Positions 1-8,196 of a DNA stretch of 64,000 bases are shown here, in pieces. How positions within the stretch are numbered: position 1 is the first letter of the stretch; the number at the start of each line of letters is the position of its first letter. This stretch comes from RGIG8244 sp045592785 (GTDB lineage Bacteria > Verrucomicrobiota > Lentisphaeria > Victivallales > UBA1829). The stretch covers positions 14,540 to 78,539 of the forward strand of contig JAZNVL010000038.1 in assembly GCA_045592785.1 (NCBI GenBank). The letters run 5' to 3'. Below the pieces are notes generated by a model. That model saw nothing but the letters and a program-made list of their open reading frames with translations, was not told where the DNA came from and searched no databases. Position numbers and translations under genes: made by a program.

Positions 1-109
1 GTGGAACAGCCGGATGCTCCGCAAGAAAACGAACGATCCGTTTTCCGCTTTCCGGCGTTTTCCTGCCGGGAAGAAGATCATACAGCATCCCGCTGAACGT
101 CATGATCAT
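1..109 (-). CDS. Unidentified partial gene downstream of purM
   Basis: An open frame begins at an ATG that overlaps the purM stop codon (ATGA) and stays open to the window edge, about 36 codons (MIMTFSGMLYDLLPGRKTPE...). The four-base overlap is typical of translationally coupled genes, so a real coding start is plausible. The visible residues match no family I recognise and do not look like PurN, a common neighbour of PurM. The second ATG two codons later is an equally possible start. Too little is visible to assign a function. Confidence 0.35.
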   Translation of the reverse strand, partial: MIMTFSGMLYDLLPGRKTPESGKRIVRFLAEHPAVP

Positions 110-1149
110 ACAACCAGACTTTTGTGTTCGCCGGCGGTGATTTCACCGAAGACGAATGCACGGAATCCGGTTTCCTGACAGATATCCAACGCCTGGGTGA
201 CTTCCGCTTCCGGCACGAACCAGACCATACCCACACCCATGTTGAACACACGGTATGCTTCGCTGTCCGGCACATTGCCTTCTTCCACGATCAGGCGGAA
301 GATCGGCGGAACGTAAGGAATATCTTTCTTGCGGAAGACTGCATTGACATCTTTCGGGAGGATACGCGGGACGTTATCGAAGAGGCCGCCGCCGGTGATG
401 TGTGCGATCCCATCCAGGCTCAAACCGGCATCCATTGCCGCACGGATCGCTTTCCGGTAGCAGACATGGGGTTTGAGCAGAGCTTCCCCGATGGTCAGAC
501 CATCCAGTTCTTTGAGTTCGGTATCCACGCTGAATCCGCGCTGCTGGAACAGCACACGCCGCGCCAGACTGAATCCGTTGGTATGAAGTCCGTTGGAGGA
601 AAGCCCGATGGCAACGTGTCCGGGACGGATCTTTTCCCCTGTGATGAGTTTGGATTTTTCCACCACGCCGGTGATCACGCCCACCAGGTCAAAGTCATTG
701 CCGTACATGCCGGGCATTTCCGCCGTTTCGCCGCCGAGCAGTGCGCAGTTTTCGGCTTTACAGGCTTCGGCGATACCGGTCAGCACTTCTTCGTACAGCG
801 GGGAACGCAGTTTGCCGATCCCCAGATAGTCCAGGAAGTAAATGGGTTCCGCACCCTGCACACCGATATCGTTGATACAGTGGTTGACGATGTCGTGTCC
901 CACGGTATCGTATTTCTGCATCAAAGCGGCAACCATGAGTTTCGTGCCGACACCGTCGATACTGGAAACCAGAACCGGTTCCTTGTATTTGGAGAGATCC
1001 ATCTGGAACAACCCGCCGAATCCGCCGATCGGTGCAAGCATTTCCGGGCGTCTTGCCCCTGCCAGACATGGTTTCACCCGTGAAAGAAGTTCTGTCGCCA
1101 GATCGATGTCCACACCTGCTGCTTTGTAACTGGATTGCTCTTTGTTCAT
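106..1149 (-). CDS. purM: Phosphoribosylformylglycinamidine cyclo-ligase (AIR synthetase)
   Basis: PurM makes 5-aminoimidazole ribonucleotide from formylglycinamidine ribonucleotide and ATP in cytoplasmic purine synthesis. The 347-residue protein is full length for the family. Near the N-terminus it has the YKAAGVDID motif, then IGGFGGLF, VSSIDGVGTKL, the HDIVNHCINDIGVQGAEPIYFLDY stretch (seen as separate motifs) and GGETAEMPGMY, all hallmarks of PurM. A longer frame would start at 1212, but that ATG lies upstream of the predicted transcript start (promoter 1203-1230). The ATG at 1149 has an AAGGA-type ribosome site and begins MNKEQSSYKAAG, so it is preferred. The gene is probably first in its transcript and is coupled to the partial gene that follows. 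Confidence 0.95.
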   Translation of the reverse strand: MNKEQSSYKAAGVDIDLATELLSRVKPCLAGARRPEMLAPIGGFGGLFQMDLSKYKEPVLVSSIDGVGTKLMVAALMQKYDTVGHDIVNHCINDIGVQGAEPIYFLDYLGIGKLRSPLYEEVLTGIAEACKAENCALLGGETAEMPGMYGNDFDLVGVITGVVEKSKLITGEKIRPGHVAIGLSSNGLHTNGFSLARRVLFQQRGFSVDTELKELDGLTIGEALLKPHVCYRKAIRAAMDAGLSLDGIAHITGGGLFDNVPRILPKDVNAVFRKKDIPYVPPIFRLIVEEGNVPDSEAYRVFNMGVGMVWFVPEAEVTQALDICQETGFRAFVFGEITAGEHKSLVV

Positions 1150-1202
1150 AATTGGATCCTTTTCCTTGCAATGTTTTATTTGTTTTTCTGTCTTATACCC
1201 GT

Positions 1203-1230
1203 AATATAGCATAAACTCTCATTCTTGCAA
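1203..1230 (-). promoter_or_regulatory. Predicted sigma70-type promoter of purM
   Basis: On the minus strand, TTGCAA (1225-1230) and TATATT (1203-1208) are separated by 16 bases, the pattern found before many genes in this window. It places the transcript start near 1196, between the rejected upstream ATG at 1212 and the chosen purM start at 1149. Confidence 0.65.
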
Positions 1231-1281
1231 ATTTTTTTTGCGTTTTGTTCTGGTATTTTCTGCAAATGAATGTATATTATA

Positions 1282-1632
1282 GCGCGGACCGCAGCGGACG
1301 GCCGCCTCGGAGCATGTCTCCGGGGAGGAAAGTCCGGACTCCACAGGGCGGGAAGTCCTCCTCACGGAGGATATCTGCACGAAAAGTGCAGGGAAGGATA
1401 GCGCAACAGAAAGCATACCGCCGAAGCAATTCGGTAAGGGTGAAATGGCGGTGTAAGAGACCACCGGAGCGGAATGAAAGTTCCGCTGCCTGGCAAGCCC
1501 CTTCCGGAGCAAGGCCAAATAGGGGATGATGTCGTTGCCCGCGGCGTTCGAATCCCGGGTTTTGGCCGCATCAGACAGATGGTCGTCACCCTGCAAAGGG
1601 TACAGAATCCGGCTTACAGCTGCGGTCCGCAT
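1282..1632 (+). ncRNA. rnpB: RNase P RNA, bacterial type A
   Basis: This is the catalytic RNA of RNase P, which removes 5' leaders from pre-tRNAs. Conserved blocks appear in the right order: GAGGAAAGTCCGGACTCC (CR I, near 1322), ACAGAAAGCATACCGCC, GGTAAGGGTGAAATGG, GTGTAAGAGACCACC, GGCAAGCCCC, AGACAGATGGTCGTC and ACAGAATCCGGCTTACAG near the 3' end. The outer P1 helix is a perfect 12-bp pairing of 1284-1295 with 1619-1630, which sets the ends to within a few bases. A TATATTAT block at 1272-1279 is the likely -10 box; its -35 partner is weak. No separate hairpin terminator was seen after P1, only a T-rich stretch. The gene converges on the phosphotriesterase remnant at 1644. Confidence 0.96.
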
Positions 1633-1643
1633 TCCTTATTTTC

Positions 1644-2036
1644 TCACCCGAAAAGATGACACACGTTCTCCACCGTGATCTTGCGGAGTGTTTCCTCCGT
1701 GACGCCAAGCGTTCGCATTTCCGGCAGGACCCGGCTGTGTACCGCATCCAGACCGTACGGTTCCCCTTGCGATACGGATTCCAACACATTGTCGCGGCAG
1801 CATATATGGTCATGACTCAAGAAAATGCGATCCGCGCAGCCTGCTTTGACCAGTTCTGTCGCGAATGTTGCATTGTGCGGCGCGATCCGGTCAACCGCGA
1901 CATAACAGCCCGTCTTCAACAGGGTCAGTGCGTAACTGGTGTCGTTGGCATCTCCCACATGTCCGATCACGCATTTCTCCGGCGGAACACCGGAGGATAT
2001 CCGGCTTGTCAGCTCGGAACGGCACCGGATCTCCCG
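1644..2036 (-). pseudogene. 3' remnant of a phosphotriesterase-family hydrolase
   Basis: The last ~110 residues look like the C-terminal half of the phosphotriesterase (amidohydrolase) family: VIGHVGDANDT, then GCYVAVDRI, the metal-ligand motif IFLSHDHICC, and RVLPEMRTLGVTEETL with a typical VENVCHLF ending. Family members are about 300-350 residues, and the N-terminal metal site (HxH) and the carboxylated-lysine strand are missing. Reading upstream, the frame meets an in-frame TAA at 2037-2039; the only start is a GTG at 1970 inside the conserved GH motif. I could not recover a convincing family match in any frame of 2040-2190. This is most likely a 5'-deleted relic between the end of a translation-factor cluster and rnpB. 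Confidence 0.7.
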
Positions 2037-2199
2037 TTATTGTATTCCATCCCGGACGGCGATCTCCCAGGACTGCGCGAAGATCGCGGAATCGGTGGTG
2101 CAGCAGTTGGAACGGATGAACGACGATGACCTTTCATCTGCGGAAGTTGTCCTGCCGTATTCCCTCATTGTCCGTGACAGTTCCTGACGAACCGTTTTT

Positions 2200-3789
2200 T
2201 TACTCGCCCAGCGCGTCGCTGATCCGGTCGGAAAGTTCTTCCCATGCACCTTCCAGATCGTCGATACGCATTTCCAGCTGATCCAGTTCTTCATCCTCTT
2301 CGGGCAGGGGGCCTTCCACACTCAACAGAGAGAGTGTATCACTGACATTCCGGTGGAACGCTGCCAGCGGATGAGCCAGATTCCGGGGTACATCATTCTT
2401 GAAATGCTGAAGCAGGCGCAGGGAATAGTCCACCCGCTGTTCGCACAAATCCAGCAGACGTCTGCGGTAGGGTTCTTTTTCCCCTTCGAATGTGGGGTTG
2501 AAGTATTCCGTTGAGATTTCCCAGTCGTCTTCCAGATAATTGAGGAATGCAGCTTCCTGCGCTTCATCCGCAAAGGTGATCCCCAGCAGAGAATAGATCC
2601 GGTCCCGGAAGTCTGCAAAGTTTTCCATCCCGTTGGCGATGGCATCCAGCACGAACGCGTGGACTTCCACCGGGTCGTACGGTGCGTTCCGTTCGACAAG
2701 GATGGCATCCAGGGAGTCCAGCGTGCCGGAGGATGCAGAGAACTGATCCGGTTTGATATCGGTTTCTGCGGCTTCCACTTTTTCGGCTTCTTTTTCGCCG
2801 CAGTGACAGTCGGCATCGTGATGATGATGATGGTGATGTTCCTGCTCAGTGTCGTTATGCGCCGGTTCCACGGGAGCCATACCCGGTTCCGAAACATCAT
2901 CGGCGGAAACGAGCGTCCAGTCCGGTCCATCGTGCCGGATCGCGATTTCCAACATGTTGTGATGATATTCATCCAGAGAGAAATCGGGAGTGAACCGCAG
3001 GTCTTCGTTTTGACGGAATGCTTTGAGGAATGCGAAAGAGATCTGCTGTGGAATATCAATGGGATCGCGCTTATCATCGCAAACAGCCAGGAGAGCATGT
3101 TCCAACTGCTGGATATAACGTTCCCGTTTTTCTTTTCCGGGGGCATCCGCGGCTTTTTCGTATGCCAGATCAAACTCTGCATTTTCCCAGTCGATCACGG
3201 TCATGATGATGGCATCGCCCTGCTGGAACTGGTGTTCGCGGTAAAATCCGGTCATGTCATACGCCGTGATCTCCATCATTTCCCGTTCCACATTCCGTGA
3301 GGACCGCAGGATCCGGTAATTGGCATCGGATTCCGCGCAGAGATAATCCAGCAGTCCGGATTTCCCCAGGAGAATGGATGCCGGTGCGAGATCGGCGTAC
3401 CGCATTTTTGTGGAGAGGACTTTACAGGGCTTTCCATCGGCAGTGACGGTATATTCATCGGGGAAAAGTTCCTGTGAGCAGAACGGTTCGAACCGTGCGC
3501 CGGGCAGGAGCAGATTCTGTTCCAGTTCCGCTCTGCCGGGAATGATCCGCAGTTTGGTATTGCGGAAGAAAGCGGCTTTGGGATATGCCATTTCATCATC
3601 CATGAAGAAACGGTCATCACCGGCAAGGATGAGTTCCGCTTCCTTGGCGACACGTTCCTTTGCATCGGGATCGGCTTTCAGCCGTGCGATGACATTGTTG
3701 ACATATCCGGCAACGGGGAACGGTTCGGTAAGGAATGAGGGCAGTACTTCTTCGACTGCCCGCTCGATTTGTGAGGAGGAAATGAACAT
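2200..3789 (-). CDS. Unknown 529-residue protein with a seven-histidine run
   Basis: I do not recognise this protein. It is soluble-looking, acidic and has no signal peptide or membrane segment. A linker near residues 311-340 holds seven consecutive histidines (318-324) followed by DADCHC and a charged EKEAEK stretch, which looks like a metal-binding or flexible linker. The C-terminal part (about 360-529) is predicted largely helical and ends in an acidic coiled-coil-like segment (EEDEELDQLEMRIDDLEGAW). It starts 21 bases after truB with an AGGAG site and is probably the last gene of the nusA-infB-rbfA-nrnA-truB cluster, where ribF is often found in other bacteria; it has no resemblance to RibF. 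A role tied to translation is only a guess from position. Confidence 0.75.
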   Translation of the reverse strand: MFISSSQIERAVEEVLPSFLTEPFPVAGYVNNVIARLKADPDAKERVAKEAELILAGDDRFFMDDEMAYPKAAFFRNTKLRIIPGRAELEQNLLLPGARFEPFCSQELFPDEYTVTADGKPCKVLSTKMRYADLAPASILLGKSGLLDYLCAESDANYRILRSSRNVEREMMEITAYDMTGFYREHQFQQGDAIIMTVIDWENAEFDLAYEKAADAPGKEKRERYIQQLEHALLAVCDDKRDPIDIPQQISFAFLKAFRQNEDLRFTPDFSLDEYHHNMLEIAIRHDGPDWTLVSADDVSEPGMAPVEPAHNDTEQEHHHHHHHDADCHCGEKEAEKVEAAETDIKPDQFSASSGTLDSLDAILVERNAPYDPVEVHAFVLDAIANGMENFADFRDRIYSLLGITFADEAQEAAFLNYLEDDWEISTEYFNPTFEGEKEPYRRRLLDLCEQRVDYSLRLLQHFKNDVPRNLAHPLAAFHRNVSDTLSLLSVEGPLPEEDEELDQLEMRIDDLEGAWEELSDRISDALGE

Positions 3790-3810
3790 AAGACAACGAC
3801 TCCTGTAAGG

Positions 3811-4572
3811 TCAGAAAGAAGCAAAACGCTGCATTTTGGAAAGACGGTTGAAAAGGAAATCATCCATGTGACGTGCCAGATCTTCCTGGGTCCAGTTTTT
3901 GATGTCCTCCACCGAATGGGCATCCGCCAGCGAGAATTCACCGGACCGTTCCCGGTTCAAACGGAAAAGCACAGCTCCGCAGCCCAGTTTCCGGCCCACA
4001 TCACTGCAAAGGGTACGGATATACGTTCCCTTGGAACATTTGACTTCGAAATCGGCTTTGGGCAGTTCGGCAGCGGTTACTTTGGCATAATGGATCGTGA
4101 TTTCTTTGGGTTCCCGGTCCACTTCGATCCCCTGACGTGCCAGTTTATAAAGACGTTCCCCATCCTTCTTCACAGCGGAGACCATGGGCGGGGTTTGCAG
4201 AATATCGCCTTCGAAAGAAGCAAAAGCCTCTTTGAGCATTTCTTCACTGACATGAGACCAGTCGGCGGTGCGGGTGACTTCGCCATCCATATCCTGGGAA
4301 TCGGTTTCCGTCCCCAGCAGAATGGTCCCCGTATAGATCTTGTCTTCACCCGAAAACTTCTGACTGAGTTTGGTGAATTTTCCGAATACGATGACCAGCA
4401 ATCCGGTGGCGGCGGGGTCAAGGGTCCCGCAATGCCCCACCTTGACGGCATTGAATCTTGCACGCATGAAGGAGACGACGTCATGGCTGGTCCATTCTGC
4501 CGGTTTATCCACCAGGAGGATGCCGTTTTTTTCGAATTTCGGGAGTCTGTGTTTATTGGGGTTGTGTCTCAT
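3811..4572 (-). CDS. truB: tRNA pseudouridine(55) synthase
   Basis: TruB converts U55 of the tRNA T-loop to pseudouridine. The N-terminal half holds the family signature NGILLVDKPAEWTSHDVV, then VGHCGTLDPAATGLL with the catalytic aspartate (GTLD), and later the conserved KCSKGTYIRTL motif. The protein is 253 residues, somewhat shorter than the E. coli enzyme because the C-terminal PUA-like extension is reduced. A longer frame starts at 4674, but the ATG at 4572 has an AGGAA site nine bases upstream and begins right before the conserved region. It overlaps the end of nrnA by 20 bases, which points to translational coupling in the cluster. Confidence 0.94.
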   Translation of the reverse strand: MRHNPNKHRLPKFEKNGILLVDKPAEWTSHDVVSFMRARFNAVKVGHCGTLDPAATGLLVIVFGKFTKLSQKFSGEDKIYTGTILLGTETDSQDMDGEVTRTADWSHVSEEMLKEAFASFEGDILQTPPMVSAVKKDGERLYKLARQGIEVDREPKEITIHYAKVTAAELPKADFEVKCSKGTYIRTLCSDVGRKLGCGAVLFRLNRERSGEFSLADAHSVEDIKNWTQEDLARHMDDFLFNRLSKMQRFASF

Positions 4573-5572
4573 GATTGAATTCCTGTTCGATATGTTTGAG
4601 AAGGATCTCTTCGGCATCCTCCACCGATTTCGCAAAAATCGTGCCGCCCGCCGCCATTTCGTGTCCGCCGCCATTGAGACGGCGTGCCACTCTGCCCACC
4701 GAGATCTGCGGATCCTTGGAGCGGAGCGAGATCTTGAAAATGCCGGGGGAGTTTGTCCGTTTGATCAATGCCGCCACCACCAGACCATCGATCCCCCGCA
4801 GGTTTTCAATGAGCTGTTCGGTATTGCGGATGTCAATGGAATACTTTTTCAGCAGTTCCTGTGTGATGGTGAACCATGCCACTCTGCCATCCAGTGCGGT
4901 CCGCAATCCGGAACGGAACAATTCCGCTTCGAACATTGCCATGGGGAATGGCTTGGAGAGGTAAGCACGATCGATGATCCGGGCATGATCTGCGCCCATT
5001 TCGATCAAATCGGCGGCTGCCCGCAACGCGGCAGGTTTCGTATTGGAAAACCGGAAACATCCGGTATCGGTCGTAAGCCCCAGCAGCAGCGAAGTCGCCG
5101 CCCGTTCCGTGATGTTCCATTGTGCCGCCCGGGCGAACTGATACGCAACTTCACAGGCGGAAGATGCGTTGTGATCCACATAACTCAACGTGCCGAAATG
5201 TTCGTTGTCCGGGTGATGATCCAGTGTTACAACGGGGATCGTGATCTCCTCAAAAGAAACGGGGGCGATCCCCAGACGTTTGACGGTGGAGGCATCCACG
5301 TTGAAGATCAGACTGTACCGGCTGTTGACTTCCGACGCGTTGAGGATCTTTTCACATTCACCGGAAAGGAAAGATTCATAACAGTCAGGAACCGGATCCT
5401 GCAAATACCAGACCGCGCGATACCCGTTGGTGTTCAGCAGTTCCACCATGGCAGTGAAGGAACCGACGGCATCGCCATCGGGCCGTTCGTGGGTGATGAC
5501 CAGGATCTCTTTCTCATTGCTCCGGACCTGTTCCAGTGCGCGGAGGATGTCATGAAAGTTATTCGTCTGCAT
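4553..5572 (-). CDS. nrnA: DHH/DHHA1 phosphoesterase (NrnA-type oligoribonuclease/pAp phosphatase)
   Basis: NrnA-type enzymes degrade very short RNA oligomers and dephosphorylate 3'-phosphoadenosine 5'-phosphate in the cytoplasm. The N-terminal DHH domain shows THERPDGDAVGS (metal-binding D-x-D), the NVDAST motif, and LDHHPDNE (the DHH triad). The C-terminal DHHA1 domain ends in the substrate-binding motif GGGHEMAAGG. The length, 339 residues, fits the family. The ATG at 5572 (MQTNNFHDIL) is chosen over one at 5608 because GAGGAG and AGGAA sites precede it. It overlaps rbfA by 14 bases and truB by 20. The order rbfA-nrnA-truB is common in bacteria. Confidence 0.9.
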   Translation of the reverse strand: MQTNNFHDILRALEQVRSNEKEILVITHERPDGDAVGSFTAMVELLNTNGYRAVWYLQDPVPDCYESFLSGECEKILNASEVNSRYSLIFNVDASTVKRLGIAPVSFEEITIPVVTLDHHPDNEHFGTLSYVDHNASSACEVAYQFARAAQWNITERAATSLLLGLTTDTGCFRFSNTKPAALRAAADLIEMGADHARIIDRAYLSKPFPMAMFEAELFRSGLRTALDGRVAWFTITQELLKKYSIDIRNTEQLIENLRGIDGLVVAALIKRTNSPGIFKISLRSKDPQISVGRVARRLNGGGHEMAAGGTIFAKSVEDAEEILLKHIEQEFNHETQPQ

Positions 5573-5948
5573 TATGTTCCTGCTCCTCAAGTTTCCGGAT
5601 AAGAGCAAGGACGCGGTCGCCCTCGGCGATATTGCGGTCCGGACGGAAATGCAGGACGGGAGTATATTTCAGCACGACGACGCGCGAGACGTCTTCCTGG
5701 ATCTCGTTTCTTCTGCGGATCAAAGTACGCATCAGGTTTTCCGAGAGTTCCGCACCGAGACAGCTGATATAGACATCGGCAGACTTCAAACCGGGGGAAC
5801 ATTCCACTTTTGTGACGGAAAGGATCGTACCTTTTTCGTTGATTCCGTGGAGTTCGATCCAGGATGCGATCTCCCGCTTCAACAGTTCATTGACGCGGGA
5901 AACGCGGTCCACAGGGCCTTTTTCCTGATGCCGGGAAGATTTACGCAT
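5559..5948 (-). CDS. rbfA: Ribosome-binding factor A
   Basis: RbfA is a small KH-fold protein that binds the immature 30S subunit and helps 16S rRNA 5'-end maturation. The 129-residue protein has the typical RVSRVNELLKREIA start, the SVTKVECSPGLKSADVYIS core and the TPVLHFRPDRNIAEGDRV segment near the end. A GAGGAGG ribosome site precedes the ATG. It lies 13 bases after infB and overlaps nrnA, as in the classical nusA-infB-rbfA operon. Confidence 0.93.
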   Translation of the reverse strand: MRKSSRHQEKGPVDRVSRVNELLKREIASWIELHGINEKGTILSVTKVECSPGLKSADVYISCLGAELSENLMRTLIRRRNEIQEDVSRVVVLKYTPVLHFRPDRNIAEGDRVLALIRKLEEQEHNADE

Positions 5949-5961
5949 AAAAGGATCCTCC

Positions 5962-8145
5962 TCAACTGAGGGTGGCTTTTTTCAATTCGATTTCGTACAG
6001 CTGGATCATATCGCCTTCGGTGAAGTCCATGAAGTTATCCAGTTTGATACCACATTCCAAACCGGCGTGTACTTCTTTGACGTCATCCTGGAACCGGCGG
6101 AGAGAACGGACTTCCCCATTGAAGATCAGTTCGTTTCCGCGGAACACACGGGCTTTCGCACCCACTTTGGCAATGCCTTTTTCCACCATACAACCGCAGA
6201 TCTTCGGCCCTTTGGAGAGATGAAAGATCTTCAGGATCTTCACGGTACCCAGATCTTTTTCGCGTTTTTCCGGCGCAAGACGTCCGGTGAGCGCATCCTC
6301 GATATCTTCCAGAAGTTCGTAAATGATGGAGTACAGACGGATTTCCACCTTTTCCTTTTTCGCCAGATCATTGACCCCGGGATTCACGCGGACGTGGAAC
6401 CCGATCACGATGGCACCTGCGGATGCGGCAAGCAGGACGTCGTTTTCCGAAATCGCACCGACACCGGCGTGAAGGACATCCACGCTGATTTTTTCGGAGG
6501 GCAGTTTCTTCAGCGATTCCACAATGGCATCGGCAGAACCGCGCACGTCGGCTTTCACCACCACTTTCAGATTGTTCCGTTCGCCGGTATCCATCTGGGA
6601 GAACAGGTCTTCCAGAGACGTGCCGGGCAGACGGCTGGAAAGCGTTTCTTCCCGGTTGTCCACGGAACGCTGTTCCGCCAGTTCTTTTGCTTCATTGAGC
6701 GTGGCGCAAACAGCCATCCTGGTCCCGGCTTCCGGTACACCGGAAAGTCCGACGACTTTGACGGGGACTGCGGGTGCAGCCTGGGGGATCCGTTTGCCGC
6801 GGAAGTCGATGAGGGAACGGACTTTGCCATAATATTCGCCGCAGATGACCGCATCGCCGACGCGGAGCGTTCCGTTGCGGACGACCACGCTGGCAGTGGG
6901 GCCGAATCCCTGTTCCAGTTCGGATTCCAGCACATACGCCAGGGCAGGGCGCTTCGGGTTCGCTTTGAGTTCCAGCATTTCCGCTTCCAAGAGAATTCGT
7001 TCCAGCAGATCATCGATCCCTTCGCCGGTACGGGCAGAGACGCGGATCGCCGCAACTTCACCGCCCCAGTCTTCACTCATAAGGTTGTTCTGCTGCATGT
7101 GAAGAAGGACTTTATCCGGGTTTGCACCGGGCAGGTCCATCTTGTTGATGGCAACGATGATCGGCACACCTGCCGCTTTCGCATGGTTCATGGCTTCCAC
7201 AGTCTGGGGCATGAACCCGTCGTCTGCGGCAACGACCAGCACAACGATATCGGTCACATTAGCACCGCGGGCACGCATCTGTGTGAATGCTTCGTGTCCG
7301 GGGGTATCCACAAAGGTGATGGTCTTGCCGTTGATATTGACAACGGAAGCCCCGATATGCTGGGTGATCCCGCCGGCTTCGCCAGCTGCCACCCGGGTCT
7401 TGCGGATGGTATCCTGCAGAGACGTCTTACCATGGTCCACATGTCCCATGAAGGTGACGATGGGAGATCTTGTGCAGATATCCGCGGGTGCATCATCATA
7501 TTCTTTATCTTCGGGTGCGATATTTTCATCACCGTCTTCGTCTTTTCCGGATTTTTTGCCGCCTTCATCCAGGATGAGAGTGATCCCTTCCTGTTCTGCC
7601 ACTTTTTTCGCGACTTCAAAGTCCACCGTCTGATTGATGCTTGCCAATACGTTCATCATCATGAGAGCGGTGATGACTTCATTGGGTTTTTTGCCCAATG
7701 CTTCGGCAAGGTTCTTCACGATCAACGGGGTTTTGACCGAGACTTCCCGGGGGGCGTCATCCGCAACCGAGGCGGAAACGTTATTCCGTTCGGCATTGCC
7801 GCTGTTCTTGTTCTTGCCGCGATTGCGTTCTCTGAACCGTTCATTGTCTTCGTCGCGCTTTTTGCCTTTTGCGGCGCCGGAGGAGGACTTGATTTTTTCC
7901 TTTCCGCCGGTTTCTTCCAAATCGTCATAATCATCGGCGATGGAGCGGGATTCTTCTTTCGGTTTGACCTTTCCGGTCAGTTCATCGAAATATGCAGCGA
8001 TGAGTTCCAAATCTTCGGGGGGAATGTTGCTCGTTGCAGTCCGGATCAATGTAAACCCCTGGGCAGCCAGTTCCTTCAACACTTCTTTTGACGTCATGCC
8101 GTAAAGATCGGCAAACGCCTTGACATTCATTTTCTTCTTTTCCAT
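5962..8145 (-). CDS. infB: Translation initiation factor IF-2
   Basis: IF-2 is the GTPase that brings initiator tRNA to the 30S subunit and promotes subunit joining. An N-terminal IF2_N helix (MNVKAFADLYGMTSKEVLKEL) is followed by a charged linker (about 60-140) rich in K, E, N and R, and a second IF2_N-like segment. The G domain carries GHVDHGKT, DTPGHEAF and NKMD motifs, followed by domains II to IV with a conserved HAGVGAISENDV. The 727-residue length suits a short-linker IF-2. The ATG at 8145 (MEKKKMNV) has GGAGGT about 12 bases upstream; the internal ATG at 8130 is possible. It sits 51 bases after nusA. Confidence 0.96.
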   Translation of the reverse strand: MEKKKMNVKAFADLYGMTSKEVLKELAAQGFTLIRTATSNIPPEDLELIAAYFDELTGKVKPKEESRSIADDYDDLEETGGKEKIKSSSGAAKGKKRDEDNERFRERNRGKNKNSGNAERNNVSASVADDAPREVSVKTPLIVKNLAEALGKKPNEVITALMMMNVLASINQTVDFEVAKKVAEQEGITLILDEGGKKSGKDEDGDENIAPEDKEYDDAPADICTRSPIVTFMGHVDHGKTSLQDTIRKTRVAAGEAGGITQHIGASVVNINGKTITFVDTPGHEAFTQMRARGANVTDIVVLVVAADDGFMPQTVEAMNHAKAAGVPIIVAINKMDLPGANPDKVLLHMQQNNLMSEDWGGEVAAIRVSARTGEGIDDLLERILLEAEMLELKANPKRPALAYVLESELEQGFGPTASVVVRNGTLRVGDAVICGEYYGKVRSLIDFRGKRIPQAAPAVPVKVVGLSGVPEAGTRMAVCATLNEAKELAEQRSVDNREETLSSRLPGTSLEDLFSQMDTGERNNLKVVVKADVRGSADAIVESLKKLPSEKISVDVLHAGVGAISENDVLLAASAGAIVIGFHVRVNPGVNDLAKKEKVEIRLYSIIYELLEDIEDALTGRLAPEKREKDLGTVKILKIFHLSKGPKICGCMVEKGIAKVGAKARVFRGNELIFNGEVRSLRRFQDDVKEVHAGLECGIKLDNFMDFTEGDMIQLYEIELKKATLS

Positions 8146-8196
8146 AATCTTGTATTACCTCCGGGGGGTTATTGCACACATCCGGGACAGCCGATC

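Noticed and set aside
2823..2843. Run of CAT/CAC-like triplets as a microsatellite repeat
   Set aside because: It is in frame and encodes the His run of the 529-residue protein, so it is reported there rather than as a separate repeat.
6067..8091. Plus-strand frame of 674 codons opposite infB
   Set aside because: infB motifs (GHVDHGKT, DTPGHEAF, NKMD) prove the minus strand is coding.
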